A stretch of DNA of 64,000 nucleotides from CAVXAE01 sp044225565 (lineage in GTDB: Bacteria; Pseudomonadota; Gammaproteobacteria; Steroidobacterales; Steroidobacteraceae), in contig JBGAIL010000001.1 of the NCBI GenBank assembly GCA_044225565.1, forward strand, positions 7,954 through 71,953, read 5' to 3'. The notes beneath the pieces were generated by a model. That model was not told the origin of the DNA and did no database searches. It saw only the letters and a list, made by a program, of their open reading frames with translations. The translations under genes and the position numbers were made by a program. Positions 9,501-17,893 of this stretch are shown piece by piece. Position 1 is the first letter of the stretch; every line of letters starts with the position of its first letter.

Positions 9501-9715
9501 GCGATGCGGTCCTCGATGACCTGCGTGACCTTGTTCTCGATGATCGCGGCGGAGGCGCCGCGATAGCTGGTGGTCACCGAGATGACGGGCCGGTTGATGT
9601 CCGGATATTCGCGGATCGGCAGCCGCCCGAGCGAGACGAGCCCGATGACGACCAGCAGCAGGCTGACCACGGTGGCGAAGACCGGGCGCCGGATCGAGAT
9701 CTCGGACAGGCGCAT
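6566..9715 (-). CDS. RND multidrug efflux transporter (HAE1/MexF-AcrB class)
   Basis: A 1049-residue inner-membrane proton antiporter, the full length of the family. It begins with the first helix FATVVSLLLVVIGLVSLG and the signature LPIREYPDI. The proton-relay acids are in helix 4 (GLVVDDAIVVLENV) and the partner Lys in helix 10 (GIAAKNGVLIVEF). Two porter/docking halves follow the usual RND layout. It forms a trimeric pump with the adaptor encoded five bases upstream (9721-10782); an outer-membrane TolC-like channel is not encoded here and must be supplied from elsewhere. No regulator gene adjoins the operon. Substrates cannot be read from sequence. Confidence 0.96.
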   Translation of the reverse strand: MRLSEISIRRPVFATVVSLLLVVIGLVSLGRLPIREYPDINRPVISVTTSYRGASAAIIENKVTQVIEDRIAGIEGILKIESDSEEERSSIRIEFDISRDIDGAANDVRDRISRVVNDLPEEADPPEVVKADTNTDPVMWLNISSDRISTLELTDYAERYLVERVSTVPGVARVQISGGRRYAMRIWLDRQALAARQLTVADIESALRRENIQLPAGRLESRSREFSLRTEIGLDSEEDFRGLVIARGEDGHLTRLGEVADVRLAAENDRTVARTDGRPGVSLGIEAQSKANTLDVVRGVRTEVKLIQQSLPQGMRLGINVDRGLSIEAALHEVLIALAFAFVSVLLVIYAFLGNVRATLIPAVTIPVSVIASFIAMYALGYSINVLTLLGLVLAIGLVVDDAIVVLENVHRHAEEGSSPVVAAVKGSDEIGFAVIATTLTLAAVFVPISFLPGDIGRLFREFGFTLAAAVLFSALVALTLTPMLSSKLPVESGRGRFATAVDNFFKRVASRYERRLASLIRRPWLIVASVLALAAGGALTFHSLPSEFVPTADVGIANITLEGPEGASLEYMEDYARRLEQIVLREKERSGEIERVMIRVPGTFGGASGDVNTARATMVLKPWGERKRSAQEIGRDVLVEARKLPGVRASSQQPGSLGRRGFGQPVQAVLGGPDYETLSQWSTKLLRLAEQNPGLVNVDTDYKERKPQLRVAIDRNRAADLGVSLENVGRTLETMLGARIVTTYIDRGREYNVILQGRRDERQTISDLTNLQVRSDRSGELLPLANLVKLEEISGAMELARFNRMRAIEIGADLAPGYTMSEAVAWFQEIVPKEFPPSARLMFDGESGEYLRAGSQMYLTFLFALGIVFLVLAAQFESFVHPAIIMVTVPLALLGAVFGLKLYGMTINLFTQIAVVMLIGIAAKNGVLIVEFANQLRDRGVEFGKAIVQASAARLRPVLMTSLCTAFGALPFLVATGAGAEQRLPIGVVVFYGTLVSVLLTLFAVPAVYSIVARRTRSPQHMSRVVDGLLGKGESSEEVAHGEPAPKG

Positions 9716-9720
9716 GGGGC

Positions 9721-10782
9721 TCAGTTGCTCGCGGCGTGATCGCCCGAGGATTCGCCCGTGGCGGCAACCTGGACCACTGGCGTGCCTTCACGCACGTTCT
9801 GCGTGCCTTCGACGACTACGAGGTCTCCTTCTTTGACGCCCGTCGTCACTTCGAGAATGCCGGGTTGACGGCGGCCCGTCGTCACTTCCCGCTGTGTCAC
9901 CACATCGTTCACCACGGCAAAGACGAAAGTCCTGCCTTGCTCGGGCACCAGCGCGCCTTCCGGGATCACCAGGGCTGGCGCCGGCTCGCCTTGCAGCGTC
10001 ACCGCCATGAACATGCCCGGCCGGAGCACGCCACGTGCGTTGGGTAGGTGAGCGCGCACCGTCACCGAGCGCGTCACGGGATCGAAGCGCGAGCCGACGA
10101 TCGCCACTTTCCCGTCGAACGCCTGCCCTGGCAGGCCTGCCACCCGGGCTTGCACCGCGAGCCCGGGCCGCAGCGCATGCAGGAAGGACTGCGGCACGGT
10201 GAAATCGAGCTTGATGAGCGAGGTGTCGTCCAGCGTGGTGATGACCGTGCCGGGGCTGATGAGGCTGCCGACGCTCACCTGGCGGAATCCCGTGCGCCCG
10301 TCGAACGGCGCCCGGATGACCGCATCCGCGAGGTTGGCGCGCGCCGTGGCCACCGCAGCGCGGTTGGACTTGAGCGTCGCCTCGATCTGATCGAACTCGG
10401 CCTTCGACAGCGCCTGCGTCGCCGCCAGCGTCCGGCTGCGCTCGAACCGGGCCATGCTCTCTGCCAGGGTGGCCTCCGCACCCTCGAGCTCCGCTCGCAG
10501 CTGGGCGGCATCGAGCTCGACCAGCACCGCTCCGCGCTGGACGGGCTGGCCTTCCTGGAAGTGGATGTCCGCCACCTTGTTGGCGGTTTTTGCCGTGATC
10601 TCCACTGATTCGTTCGCCATCGCGGTGCCTACGGCTTCGATCTCCGTGCCGAGCACCTGTCGGACGACCGGCGCGGTGACGACCCGGACGCGGCTTGTGG
10701 AAGGGCCGGCAGCGTTGTGGGCTTCCGGCTTTCCGCAAGACACGGTGAGCAGGCTCAAGACAAAGACTATAAGCAGGCGCAT
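9721..10782 (-). CDS. RND efflux periplasmic adaptor, lipoprotein
   Basis: A 353-residue membrane fusion protein. The start at 10782 gives a short basic N-terminus, a hydrophobic core and the lipobox LTVSC, so the mature protein is lipidated at Cys and sits on the periplasmic side. An alternative ATG lies six bases upstream at 10788, but AAGGA is correctly spaced only for 10782. The lipoyl halves flank a coiled-coil hairpin (AELEGAEATLAESMARFERS ... KAEFDQIEATLKSNRAAVAT), followed by beta-barrel and membrane-proximal domains. It bridges the RND pump (stop to start gap five bases) to an outer-membrane channel. Confidence 0.94.
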   Translation of the reverse strand: MRLLIVFVLSLLTVSCGKPEAHNAAGPSTSRVRVVTAPVVRQVLGTEIEAVGTAMANESVEITAKTANKVADIHFQEGQPVQRGAVLVELDAAQLRAELEGAEATLAESMARFERSRTLAATQALSKAEFDQIEATLKSNRAAVATARANLADAVIRAPFDGRTGFRQVSVGSLISPGTVITTLDDTSLIKLDFTVPQSFLHALRPGLAVQARVAGLPGQAFDGKVAIVGSRFDPVTRSVTVRAHLPNARGVLRPGMFMAVTLQGEPAPALVIPEGALVPEQGRTFVFAVVNDVVTQREVTTGRRQPGILEVTTGVKEGDLVVVEGTQNVREGTPVVQVAATGESSGDHAASN

Positions 10783-10924
10783 GCACATCCTTGGGGCCCG
10801 CAGCGTGGCACGAGGCACGGGCATCGTGCGCGCGATTGTGGGCTGCGGCCGGGCGAGTATCTCTCTGTTTCCACGGCCATGGTACGTGCGATCCTGCTGT
10901 CCGCCATTCGCCGGGTGCTGCTCC

Positions 10925-11053
10925 ATGAGATCCATTTCGTTCCTGCTGATGATGACGTGGCTCGCCGCCGGCTCCGCATAGCAATACAAGGGTTATTCCG
11001 AAGACGCCCTGAAGCGCGAGCTCGAGGCCACGGTGGTCTCGGCCTCTCGATAG
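10925..11053 (+). pseudogene. possible small exported protein relic with internal TAG
   Basis: ATG 10925 opens MRSISFLLMMTWLAAGSA, a good signal-peptide-like sequence, and then meets TAG at 10979. The same frame continues QYKGYSEDALKRELEATVV and SASR to a second TAG at 11051. Together they look like a secreted protein of about 42 residues broken by one nonsense change. The stretch is short, so chance is possible. The rest of the interval 10783-11185 holds the divergent promoters of the adaptor gene and prs. Confidence 0.3.
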
Positions 11054-11070
11054 GTCCCCAAGAATCAATG

Positions 11071-11079
11071 TGGTAGCAT
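11071..11079 (+). promoter_or_regulatory. probable extended -10 promoter element of prs
   Basis: TGGTAGCAT reads as an extended -10 (TG-N-TAGCAT). It lies about 107 bases before the prs start, leaving a GC-rich leader that contains CGGCATCCGCGCC and the inverted repeat CCCCGGTCC/GGGGCAC. The same TGGTANNAT shape precedes several other genes in this window. Confidence 0.35.
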
Positions 11080-11185
11080 CCGGCATCCGCGCCCCGGTCC
11101 CCGCCGGGATTCTCCGCCGCCGTGGGGCACGGCCGGCACGACGGCATAACCATTTGATTCAAAAGCCAAAGTTTCGAGGGCCGCC

Positions 11186-12142
11186 TTGACTTCGACCGAC
11201 TCCATGGCCTTGTTCGCGGGCAGCTCCAATCCCGCCCTGGCTCAGGACATCGCGCGGCATCTCGCGACGCCCCTGGGCCGCGCCTCCGTGGGCCGCTTCA
11301 GCGACGGCGAGGTCAACATCGAGATCATGGAGAACGTGCGCGGGCGCGACGTCTTCATCATCCAGCCCACCTGCCCTCCGGCGAACGACCATCTCATGGA
11401 GCTCGTGGTCATGGTGGATGCGTGCCGTCGCGCCTCCGCCGCGCGCATCACCGCTGTCGTGCCGTATTTCGGCTACGCGCGGCAGGATCGCCGCCCGCGC
11501 GCCACCCGCATGGCCATCACCGCGAAGGTGGTCGCGAACATGATCTCGAGCGTCGGCGTGAACCGCCTGCTCACCATCGATCTGCACGCGGACCAGATCC
11601 AGGGTTTCTTCGACATCCCCGTGGACAACGTGTACGGCTCGCCCGTGCTGCTCGGGGATGTCTGGCGTCAGCGCTACGACGACATGGTGGTGGTCTCGCC
11701 GGACGTCGGTGGCGTGGTGCGCGCCCGCGCGCTCGCCAAAGCGCTGGATGACGCGGATCTGGCCATCATCGACAAGCGCCGCCCGCGCCCCAACGAATCC
11801 AAAGTGATGAACATCATCGGTGAGGTGCGGGGCAAGAGCTGCGTGCTCATCGACGACATGGTCGACACCGCCGGCACGCTGTGCCAGGCCGCGCAGGCGC
11901 TGAAGGACGAAGGCGCCGTGAAGGTGGTGGCCTACATCACGCACCCGGTGCTCTCGGGCAACGCGGTGGAGAAGATCACGAAGTCGGCGCTCGATGAGCT
12001 CGTGGTGACGGACACCATCCCGCTCTCGAAGGCCGCCGCGGGCTGCGGAAAGATCCGCCAGCTCTCGGTCGCGGGGTTGCTCGCGGAGACCATCCGCCGC
12101 ATCCGCGACGAGGAGTCGGTGAGCTCGCTCTACGTCGATTGA
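11186..12142 (+). CDS. prs: ribose-phosphate pyrophosphokinase
   Basis: A 318-residue (from TTG 11186) PRPP synthetase: ribose 5-phosphate + ATP gives PRPP + AMP, feeding purine, pyrimidine, His, Trp and NAD synthesis in the cytoplasm. Visible motifs are [11 protein letters not shown] at the N-terminus, the ATP loop FGYARQDRR, the [11 protein letters not shown] signature, the flexible loop around [10 protein letters not shown] and the PRPP-binding motif [12 protein letters not shown]. The start is uncertain: TTG 11186 has GAGGG five bases upstream, while ATG 11204 gives the more usual N-terminus MALFAG but lacks a ribosome site. First gene of prs-rplY-pth-ychF, a common gammaproteobacterial order. 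Confidence 0.97.
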   Translation: MTSTDSMALFAGSSNPALAQDIARHLATPLGRASVGRFSDGEVNIEIMENVRGRDVFIIQPTCPPANDHLMELVVMVDACRRASAARITAVVPYFGYARQDRRPRATRMAITAKVVANMISSVGVNRLLTIDLHADQIQGFFDIPVDNVYGSPVLLGDVWRQRYDDMVVVSPDVGGVVRARALAKALDDADLAIIDKRRPRPNESKVMNIIGEVRGKSCVLIDDMVDTAGTLCQAAQALKDEGAVKVVAYITHPVLSGNAVEKITKSALDELVVTDTIPLSKAAAGCGKIRQLSVAGLLAETIRRIRDEESVSSLYVD

Positions 12143-12230
12143 GAATTCGCGTCGTGGCCGCGCGAGCGGCGGCGACGCAAGACCGGGCTCCGCTGGTCGC
12201 GGCGGCGCCTTTCCACAACCAGGAGATGAC

Positions 12231-12962
12231 ATGCGTACTTCATTCACCATCGGCGCGGACTTCCGCGAGACGCAAGGCAAAGGTGCGAGCCGCCGCCTGC
12301 GTCACGCGGGCAAGGTCCCGGCCATCCTCTACGGCGGCAACGAGAAGCCGCGCCAGCTCACCCTCGATCAGCAGAACCTGCTCACCATGATCGACAACGA
12401 GCGCTTCTATTCGTCGATCGTGCAGCTGAAGCTGACGAGCGGCCTGCAGGCCGCCATCGTCAAGGACGTGCAGATGCACCCGGCGCGCAACGTCGTCGTG
12501 CACGTGGACCTGCAGCGGGTGCTCGAGAACGAGAAGATCCGCATCCACCTGCCCATCCACTTCAAGGGCGCGAGCGTGTCGCCGGGCGTGAAGACGCAGG
12601 GCGGCGTCGTGTCGCACCGCATGGCGGACGTCGAGGTGCTCTGCCTGCCGAAGGATCTCCCGGAGTTCCTGGAGATCGACATGACGCAGATGAACCTCAA
12701 CGATCAGAAATTCCTGTCCGACATCCCGCTGCCCGAAGGCGTGAGCATCCCGGACCTGGCGCACGGCAAGAACTCGCCGGTCGTCTCGATCCACAGCCCG
12801 CGTGCCGAGGAGCCGGAGCCCACCGCCGAAGCCGCTGCTGCCACGCCTGCCGAAGGCGCTGCGGCTGCACCTGCTGCAGGTGCTGGGGCGGCTGGTGGAG
12901 ATGCGAAGAAGGACGAGAAGAAGGATGCTGCGCCGGCCAAGAAAGAGGGCGGCAAGAAGTAG
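12231..12962 (+). CDS. rplY: 50S ribosomal protein L25/general stress protein Ctc
   Basis: A 243-residue long-form L25 (TL5/Ctc type) that binds 5S rRNA in the large subunit. The N-terminal 5S-binding domain contains GASRRLRHAGKVPAILYGG; the second domain includes VNVSPGVKTQGG-like strands (here ASVSPGVKTQGGVV). The last 50 residues are a low-complexity Ala/Pro then Lys/Asp/Glu tail ending KKEGGKK, common in long L25 proteins. AGGAGATGAC supplies the ribosome site. It follows prs by 88 bases. Confidence 0.96.
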   Translation: MRTSFTIGADFRETQGKGASRRLRHAGKVPAILYGGNEKPRQLTLDQQNLLTMIDNERFYSSIVQLKLTSGLQAAIVKDVQMHPARNVVVHVDLQRVLENEKIRIHLPIHFKGASVSPGVKTQGGVVSHRMADVEVLCLPKDLPEFLEIDMTQMNLNDQKFLSDIPLPEGVSIPDLAHGKNSPVVSIHSPRAEEPEPTAEAAAATPAEGAAAAPAAGAGAAGGDAKKDEKKDAAPAKKEGGKK

Positions 12963-12972
12963 GCATTCGCTC

Positions 12973-13008
12973 CGCTGCGCCCCTGCGACATCGTGGGGGC
13001 GCAGCGGT
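12973..13008. terminator. hairpin between rplY and pth
   Basis: CCGCTGCGCCCC pairs with GGGGCGCAGCGG across a 12-base loop. It is a strong stem directly after rplY, but lacks a T-run, so it may attenuate or protect the 3' end of the prs-rplY message. Confidence 0.5.
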
Positions 13009-13087
13009 GCTTCGATAAGCGGACAGGAGCGAGACCGGCGCTTCGTCGAGCGGGACTCGTGACCGGCGGAGCGATTGCATTGGAACG

Positions 13088-13681
13088 GTGGGGAAGAGTT
13101 TGGCGGGGACGGCTCTCAAACTGATCGTCGGGCTCGGGAATCCGGGGGCGGAGTACGAGCGGACGCGGCACAACGTCGGGTTCTGGTTCGTGGAGGAGCT
13201 GGCGCGGCGGCACGGAGGGGCGTTCCGGTACGAGGCGCGGCATCAAGGGGAGATGGCGCGGGTGCGGATCGGTGCGACGGACCTCTGGTTGCTGAAGCCG
13301 ATGACTTACATGAACCGCAGCGGCGGGCCGACGCAGAGCGTGGCGCAGTTCTACAAGGCGGCCGTGGAAGAGATTCTCGTCGGATACGACGAGCTGGATT
13401 TCCCTCCCGGCGCGGTACGCCTGAAGCAGGGCGGCGGCGCGGCGGGGCACAATGGGATCAAGGACCTCACCGCGCAGGTCGGCGCGAATTTCTGGCGCTT
13501 TCGCATCGGCATCGGCAAGCCGCCGCGCGAAGGCATCGAGCACGTGTTGGGGCGGCCTTCGGCCGCGGACGAGAAGCTGATCCGCGAGGCCATCGCCGGC
13601 GCGGCGGATGCGCTGCCGGTGATGCTCCAGGATGGCGCGCAGAAGGCGATGAATCGCCTGCATACGCAAAGTGAGAGCTGA
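13088..13681 (+). CDS. pth: peptidyl-tRNA hydrolase
   Basis: A 197-residue enzyme that releases peptides from prematurely dissociated peptidyl-tRNA in the cytoplasm. The family signatures are present: LIVGLGNPGAEYERTRHNVG with the catalytic His in TRHNVG, KPMTYMNRSG, and the loop GGGAAGHNGIKDL. GTG 13088 is used as start because it is the most upstream codon that keeps a short natural N-terminus before LKLIVGLGNPG; TTG at 13100 is possible. Its TGA stop is immediately followed by the ATG of ychF, so the pair is translationally coupled. Confidence 0.96.
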   Translation: MGKSLAGTALKLIVGLGNPGAEYERTRHNVGFWFVEELARRHGGAFRYEARHQGEMARVRIGATDLWLLKPMTYMNRSGGPTQSVAQFYKAAVEEILVGYDELDFPPGAVRLKQGGGAAGHNGIKDLTAQVGANFWRFRIGIGKPPREGIEHVLGRPSAADEKLIREAIAGAADALPVMLQDGAQKAMNRLHTQSES

Positions 13682-14773
13682 ATGCCCATAAGATGCGGGA
13701 TCGTCGGGCTGCCGAACGTCGGCAAGTCCACCTTGTTCAACGCGCTGACGCGAGCGCAGATCGCGGCGGAGAACTATCCGTTCTGCACCATCGATCCGAA
13801 CGTCGGCGTGGTGCCGGTGCCGGATCCACGGCTCGACCAGCTCGCGGCCATCGCGAAGCCGGAGAAGATACTGCCCACCACCGTCGAGTTCGTGGACATC
13901 GCGGGCCTGGTGGCGGGCGCTTCACAGGGCGAGGGACTGGGCAACAAGTTCCTGGCGCACATCCGCGAGGTGGATGCCATCGCGCACGTGGTGCGCTGCT
14001 TCGAGAATCCGGACGTGGTGCACGTGTCGGGCAAGGTGAATCCGATCGCGGACATCGAGACCATCGACACGGAGCTCGCGCTCGCGGATCTCCAGTCCGT
14101 GGAGAAAGCCGTCGAGCGCGCGGCGAAAGCAGCGAAGGGTGGCGACAAGGATGCGGTGCGCAAGCGCGCGCTGTTCGAGCGCGTGAAGGCGCATCTCGAT
14201 ACGGTGAAGCCGGTGCGTGCGCTTGCGCTTACCGAAGACGAGCGCCGCGATCTGCAGGAGCTGCATCTGCTCACTGCAAAGCCGGTCATGTACGTCGCGA
14301 ACGTGCTGGAGAACGGCTTCGAGAACAACCCGCACCTCGCAGCCGTCGAGCAGCGCGCGGCGGGTGAAGGTGCCGTGGTGGTGCCGGTCTGCGCCTCCAT
14401 CGAGGCGGAGATCGCTCAACTGGACGAGGCGGACCGGCAGGACTTCCTCGCGGAGCTCAAGCTCTCGGAGCCGGGCCTCAATCGCGTGATCCGCGCGGCC
14501 TACAGGCTGCTCGGCCTGCAGACGTATTTCACCGCGGGGCCCAAAGAAGTGCGTGCATGGACGGTGCGCCAGGGGTCCACCGCGCCGCAGGCCGCCGGGG
14601 TCATCCATACCGATTTCGAGCGCGGCTTCATTCGCGCCGAGGTCGTCGCGTTCGACGACTACATCGCCGGGAAGGGTGAGGCGGGCGCGCGGGAGGCCGG
14701 GAAACTGCGCCTGGAAGGCAAGGAGTACCTGGTGCGCGAAGGCGATGTGATGCACTTCCGTTTCAACGTCTGA
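13682..14773 (+). CDS. ychF: redox-regulated ATPase YchF (Obg-like GTPase family)
   Basis: A 363-residue OLA1/YchF protein that associates with ribosomes. The P-loop is [12 protein letters not shown], the switch II motif is [10 protein letters not shown], and the specificity motif is the non-canonical type of YchF rather than NKxD, so ATP is preferred over GTP. A coiled-coil insertion and the C-terminal TGS domain (ending [11 protein letters not shown]) complete the standard architecture and length. Starts at the base after the pth stop codon. Usual partner of pth. Confidence 0.97.
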   Translation: MPIRCGIVGLPNVGKSTLFNALTRAQIAAENYPFCTIDPNVGVVPVPDPRLDQLAAIAKPEKILPTTVEFVDIAGLVAGASQGEGLGNKFLAHIREVDAIAHVVRCFENPDVVHVSGKVNPIADIETIDTELALADLQSVEKAVERAAKAAKGGDKDAVRKRALFERVKAHLDTVKPVRALALTEDERRDLQELHLLTAKPVMYVANVLENGFENNPHLAAVEQRAAGEGAVVVPVCASIEAEIAQLDEADRQDFLAELKLSEPGLNRVIRAAYRLLGLQTYFTAGPKEVRAWTVRQGSTAPQAAGVIHTDFERGFIRAEVVAFDDYIAGKGEAGAREAGKLRLEGKEYLVREGDVMHFRFNV

Positions 14774-14876
14774 CGCGCGCGGCCAATGTCCGCAGATACG
14801 GACAACTTCACATAAGCAACATTCCCAAGGGAAATCCGTTGCGGGATACTCTGGCGCCTGCCTTCAGGGAGGAAAG

Positions 14877-16583
14877 ATGGAGCCAGAGCTGAGAATACTG
14901 GTCGTCGAGGACGTCCCCACCGATGCCGAGCTCGAGGTTCACCGCATCCGTGCGACTGGTATTCCCTGCACCTACGAGCGCGTCGAGACCGAGGCTGCCA
15001 TGCGCAGCGCGCTCGCACGGTCCAGGCCCGGGCTCATCATCTCCGACTTCTCGCTGCCGCAGTTCAGCGGCCTGAGCGCGCTCGCCATCGCGTCCGCGGA
15101 AGTGCCGGACGTCCCGTTCATCTTCGTCTCCGGCACCATCGGCGAGGAGCGGGCCATCGAGGCGCTGAAGCAGGGCGCCGTGGACTACATCCTCAAGTCG
15201 AACCTGATGCGCCTCGGCCCGGCCGTGCGCCGCGCGCTGGACGAGGCCGCCTCCCAGGCCGAGCGCCGCAAGGCGGAGAAGCAGATCCGCCGCCTCACGT
15301 ATTTCGATCCGCTCACCGGCCTCGCCAGGCGCGCGCTCTTCTGCGAGCGCGTCGGGCAGAAAGCGGTGTCGCAGGCGGCTGCATCCAACGCCGCCATCGT
15401 GGTGTTCGACGTCGAGCGGCTCGCCGTCATAAACGATTCTCTGGGCCGCTACACCGGGGACCTGCTGCTGCAGGAGATCGCGAGCAGGCTGCGCAGGCAT
15501 TTCGAGGACGAGAGCCACATCGCCCATCTCGAAGGTGGCACGTTCGCCGCGCTCATGTGCGGCGATACGGATTCGGCGCAGCGGCTGCACCTGCGGCTCG
15601 CATCCATCTTCAGCGAGCCGCTGCCGGTGGCGGACCAGCCCATCCCCGTCTTCATGAAATGCGGCTTCGCGCCATTGAGCGGCGGGAACGACGCGGACAC
15701 CGTGCTGCAGAATGCGGAGGCCGCGCTGCACAAGGCGCGAGCCAGCGGCCTGCGCCACCTGCGACATCACCCCGACATGAATTCGGAGGTCGCGGAACGG
15801 CTCGCACTCGAGCACCGGCTGCGCGGCGCCCTGGATCGAAAAGAGTTCACGCTGCTCTATCAGCCGCAGGTGCAGCGCTCGAGCGGCCGACTGGTCGGCG
15901 CGGAAGCGCTGATCCGCTGGGTGGACCCGCAGCGCGGCCTGGTGCAGCCGGGCATGTTCCTGCCGATGCTCGAATCCACCGGGCTCATCGTGCCGGTGGG
16001 AGAGTGGGTGCTGCAGCGGGCAGGCGAGGATTGCCGGCGCTGGCTGCGGCATGGACTGGGGCCGGTGCGCATCGCGGTCAACGTCTCGCCCGTCCAGCTG
16101 AATCGCCGGGGCTTCGCGGAGCAGCTGTTCGCGCTCACCCGGCTGAATGCCTGGGGCGCCTTCAAGCTGGAAGTGGAGATCACCGAAGAGGCGCTCATGG
16201 AGGATGGCGGCCAGCTGGTCGAGACGCTGAAGGTGCTGCGGAACGCCGGCGTCCAGGTGGCTGTGGACGATTTCGGCACGGGCTACTCCTCGCTCGCGCG
16301 GCTCTCGCAGTTGCCCGTGGACGTGCTCAAGATCGACGGGTCTTTCACCCAGCGTCTCTCGGACGACCCTTCGAGCCACGCGGTGATCGCCACCATCGTG
16401 GCACTGGCCGGCTCGCTGGGCCTGCGCACCGTCGCCGAAGGCGTGGAGACGGCGGAACAGCTGCAGGCGCTCGAGGCTCTGGGTTGCGGGGAGCTGCAGG
16501 GCTACCTGCTCGGCGCCCCGCTGTCGGCGGAGGAATTCGAGATGCTGCTGGGTGCGCAGTTGCGCTCGGCGGCGCTCTCTTAA
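14877..16583 (+). CDS. response regulator with degenerate GGDEF and intact EAL domain (cyclic-di-GMP phosphodiesterase)
   Basis: A 568-residue cytoplasmic protein: receiver domain 1-125, GGDEF-like domain about 140-305, EAL domain about 315-565. The receiver has acidic residues at 11-12, phospho-acceptor Asp57 (IISDFSLP) and a conserved Lys in VDYILKSN. The GGDEF signature is replaced by EGGTF (219-223), so cyclase activity should be lost. The EAL domain keeps EAL at 343-345, plus DDFGTGYSSL and the loop-6-like region, so it should hydrolyse cyclic-di-GMP to pGpG, possibly with the dead GGDEF as GTP-binding regulator. No cognate kinase gene is adjacent; an orphan response regulator. Confidence 0.92.
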   Translation: MEPELRILVVEDVPTDAELEVHRIRATGIPCTYERVETEAAMRSALARSRPGLIISDFSLPQFSGLSALAIASAEVPDVPFIFVSGTIGEERAIEALKQGAVDYILKSNLMRLGPAVRRALDEAASQAERRKAEKQIRRLTYFDPLTGLARRALFCERVGQKAVSQAAASNAAIVVFDVERLAVINDSLGRYTGDLLLQEIASRLRRHFEDESHIAHLEGGTFAALMCGDTDSAQRLHLRLASIFSEPLPVADQPIPVFMKCGFAPLSGGNDADTVLQNAEAALHKARASGLRHLRHHPDMNSEVAERLALEHRLRGALDRKEFTLLYQPQVQRSSGRLVGAEALIRWVDPQRGLVQPGMFLPMLESTGLIVPVGEWVLQRAGEDCRRWLRHGLGPVRIAVNVSPVQLNRRGFAEQLFALTRLNAWGAFKLEVEITEEALMEDGGQLVETLKVLRNAGVQVAVDDFGTGYSSLARLSQLPVDVLKIDGSFTQRLSDDPSSHAVIATIVALAGSLGLRTVAEGVETAEQLQALEALGCGELQGYLLGAPLSAEEFEMLLGAQLRSAALS

Positions 16584-16602
16584 GTAGATACGTTTTGCCG
16601 GA

Positions 16603-16621
16603 ACGGCGCGCTCTGCGCCGT
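16603..16621. terminator. hairpin between convergent genes
   Basis: ACGGCGC-gctct-GCGCCGT forms a 7-bp stem between the EAL gene and the stop codon of the convergent GntR gene. No T-run follows on either side. Confidence 0.35.
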
Positions 16622-17346
16622 CAGGCAGGCTTCAATGACCAGTGTGCGGTGCGGCCTTCGCGCTCCATCTCGGTCTGGATGCCGGCTCGATCGCACCGGA
16701 TCACGGTGTCCCCGACCGCCAGCAGGCAGCCGTCCTTGCCGTGGAATTCCGTCTTGACGCGCAGCAGTGGGGTTCCCGCCGTCACCCGCAGGAGCCGTGC
16801 CGTTTCGCCATCTGCCGCGATGGCACCGATCTCGTGCAGCACGCGCTGGATCTTGCCAGAGTGACCGTTCCCGTTGTCTTCGACGTTGCAGAGATAGATC
16901 GTTTCGAGCTGGAAGGCCTCGCCGCGGCGTGAGCGGAGACGGCGCGTCACCCGGGTACGCTGGCCGAGGGTTTCGTGGCGCGTCTGAAGGCCGCGTGGAA
17001 CGGCCGCGATTCCCGATTCGAGCGTTTTCGCTACGCCGCCGCGCGCCCGCAGGTCGCAGAGTTCCTGGAGCGCCAGCATGAGAGGCGGATCTTCGCGATG
17101 CGCGCGGGCATAGGTGCCGCTGCCGCGTCGACGCGCGATGCGGCCTTCCTGCTCGAGCCGGTCCAGGGCACGGCGCACCGTGGTGCGCGAGACGCGGTGC
17201 AACCTGACGAGGTCGGGCTCGCTGGGCAGAGGTTCGTCCGGCGCGAACCGCCCCTCCGCGAGCTCGCGGGCCAGGTGGTGATACAGCTGCAGGTAACGGG
17301 TAATGCCGCGGGCGCTTCTCGCGATCGCAGATTTCGGAGCAGGCAT
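16621..17346 (-). CDS. GntR-family transcriptional regulator, HutC/FarR subfamily
   Basis: A 241-residue regulator. The N-terminal winged helix is clear: YHHLARELAEGRFAPDEPLP followed by SEPDLVRLHRVSRTTVRRAL, the classic GntR recognition helix, and a wing GRIARRRGSGTY. The C-terminal half has the UTRA ligand fold (ETIYLCN, GTPLLRVKTEF, GDTVIRCD). ATG 17346 begins MPAPKS; upstream in-frame codons give an Arg-rich non-coding sequence. The ligand is unknown. The gene is divergent from the DUF2934 gene, 156 bases away, which it could regulate along with itself. Confidence 0.9.
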   Translation of the reverse strand: MPAPKSAIARSARGITRYLQLYHHLARELAEGRFAPDEPLPSEPDLVRLHRVSRTTVRRALDRLEQEGRIARRRGSGTYARAHREDPPLMLALQELCDLRARGGVAKTLESGIAAVPRGLQTRHETLGQRTRVTRRLRSRRGEAFQLETIYLCNVEDNGNGHSGKIQRVLHEIGAIAADGETARLLRVTAGTPLLRVKTEFHGKDGCLLAVGDTVIRCDRAGIQTEMEREGRTAHWSLKPA

Positions 17347-17502
17347 TGCTTCGTGTTCACTCCGCCGGATTACGCCGACGCTGCGCAGTCTGCCGGGGAG
17401 AAGGCGGGGCACCTATAAGCATTCTCCGCAGTCGCCGGGAACCCGCGGCGCGGGCGGGCGTTTCTTTTTCAAGCCGGTGCCCCAGCTGAAGGAGAGGCTC
17501 CC

Positions 17503-17826
17503 ATGAGCGCCCCGAACCGTCCCGATCCACAGGCCGTCCGCGAGCTCGCCTATTACCTGTGGGAGGCAGACGGCAAGCGCCACGGCACCGCAGACGATTA
17601 CTGGCTGCAGGCGGAGCGGCAGCTCGAAGCGGGGTCACCGCCGACCAGGGCAGCGACGCCTTCAGCCGTGGACGATTCGATCAAGCAGTCCTTTCCCGCG
17701 AGCGACCCACCGGCGAGCCGCATTCCCGACGAGCCTCCGGTGAACGCGGACGCCAAGTGGGCCGCCGCGGCGAAAGCCAAGGTGAAGAAGGAAAGGAAGC
17801 CGCCAGGCTCGCCATCGCGACACTGA
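17503..17826 (+). CDS. DUF2934 domain protein
   Basis: A 107-residue soluble protein. The first 45 residues match the DUF2934 pattern of alternating aromatic and charged residues (VRELAYYLWEADGKRHGTAD then DYWLQAE). A second short motif, DDSIKQSFPASDPPA, is also widespread in small proteins of this kind. The C-terminus is basic (KAKVKKERKPP). The ribosome site GGAGAGG precedes ATG 17503. Function is unknown; such genes often accompany stress-related loci. Confidence 0.75.
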   Translation: MSAPNRPDPQAVRELAYYLWEADGKRHGTADDYWLQAERQLEAGSPPTRAATPSAVDDSIKQSFPASDPPASRIPDEPPVNADAKWAAAAKAKVKKERKPPGSPSRH

Positions 17827-17893
17827 CTACGGAACATCGACGGCGGCACGGGCAGCAGGGTACGGCCGGCGCATGCTGCCGGCGCCGCACGGA

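Noticed and set aside
6590..9739. A 1049-codon plus-strand open frame exactly opposite the RND pump
   Set aside because: It is the antisense shadow of a GC-rich gene; composition is Arg/His/Asp-rich without any domain, while the minus strand encodes a textbook pump.
16603..16621. Classical rho-independent terminator
   Set aside because: A stem is present but no T-run follows on either strand, so it is listed only as a weak hairpin.
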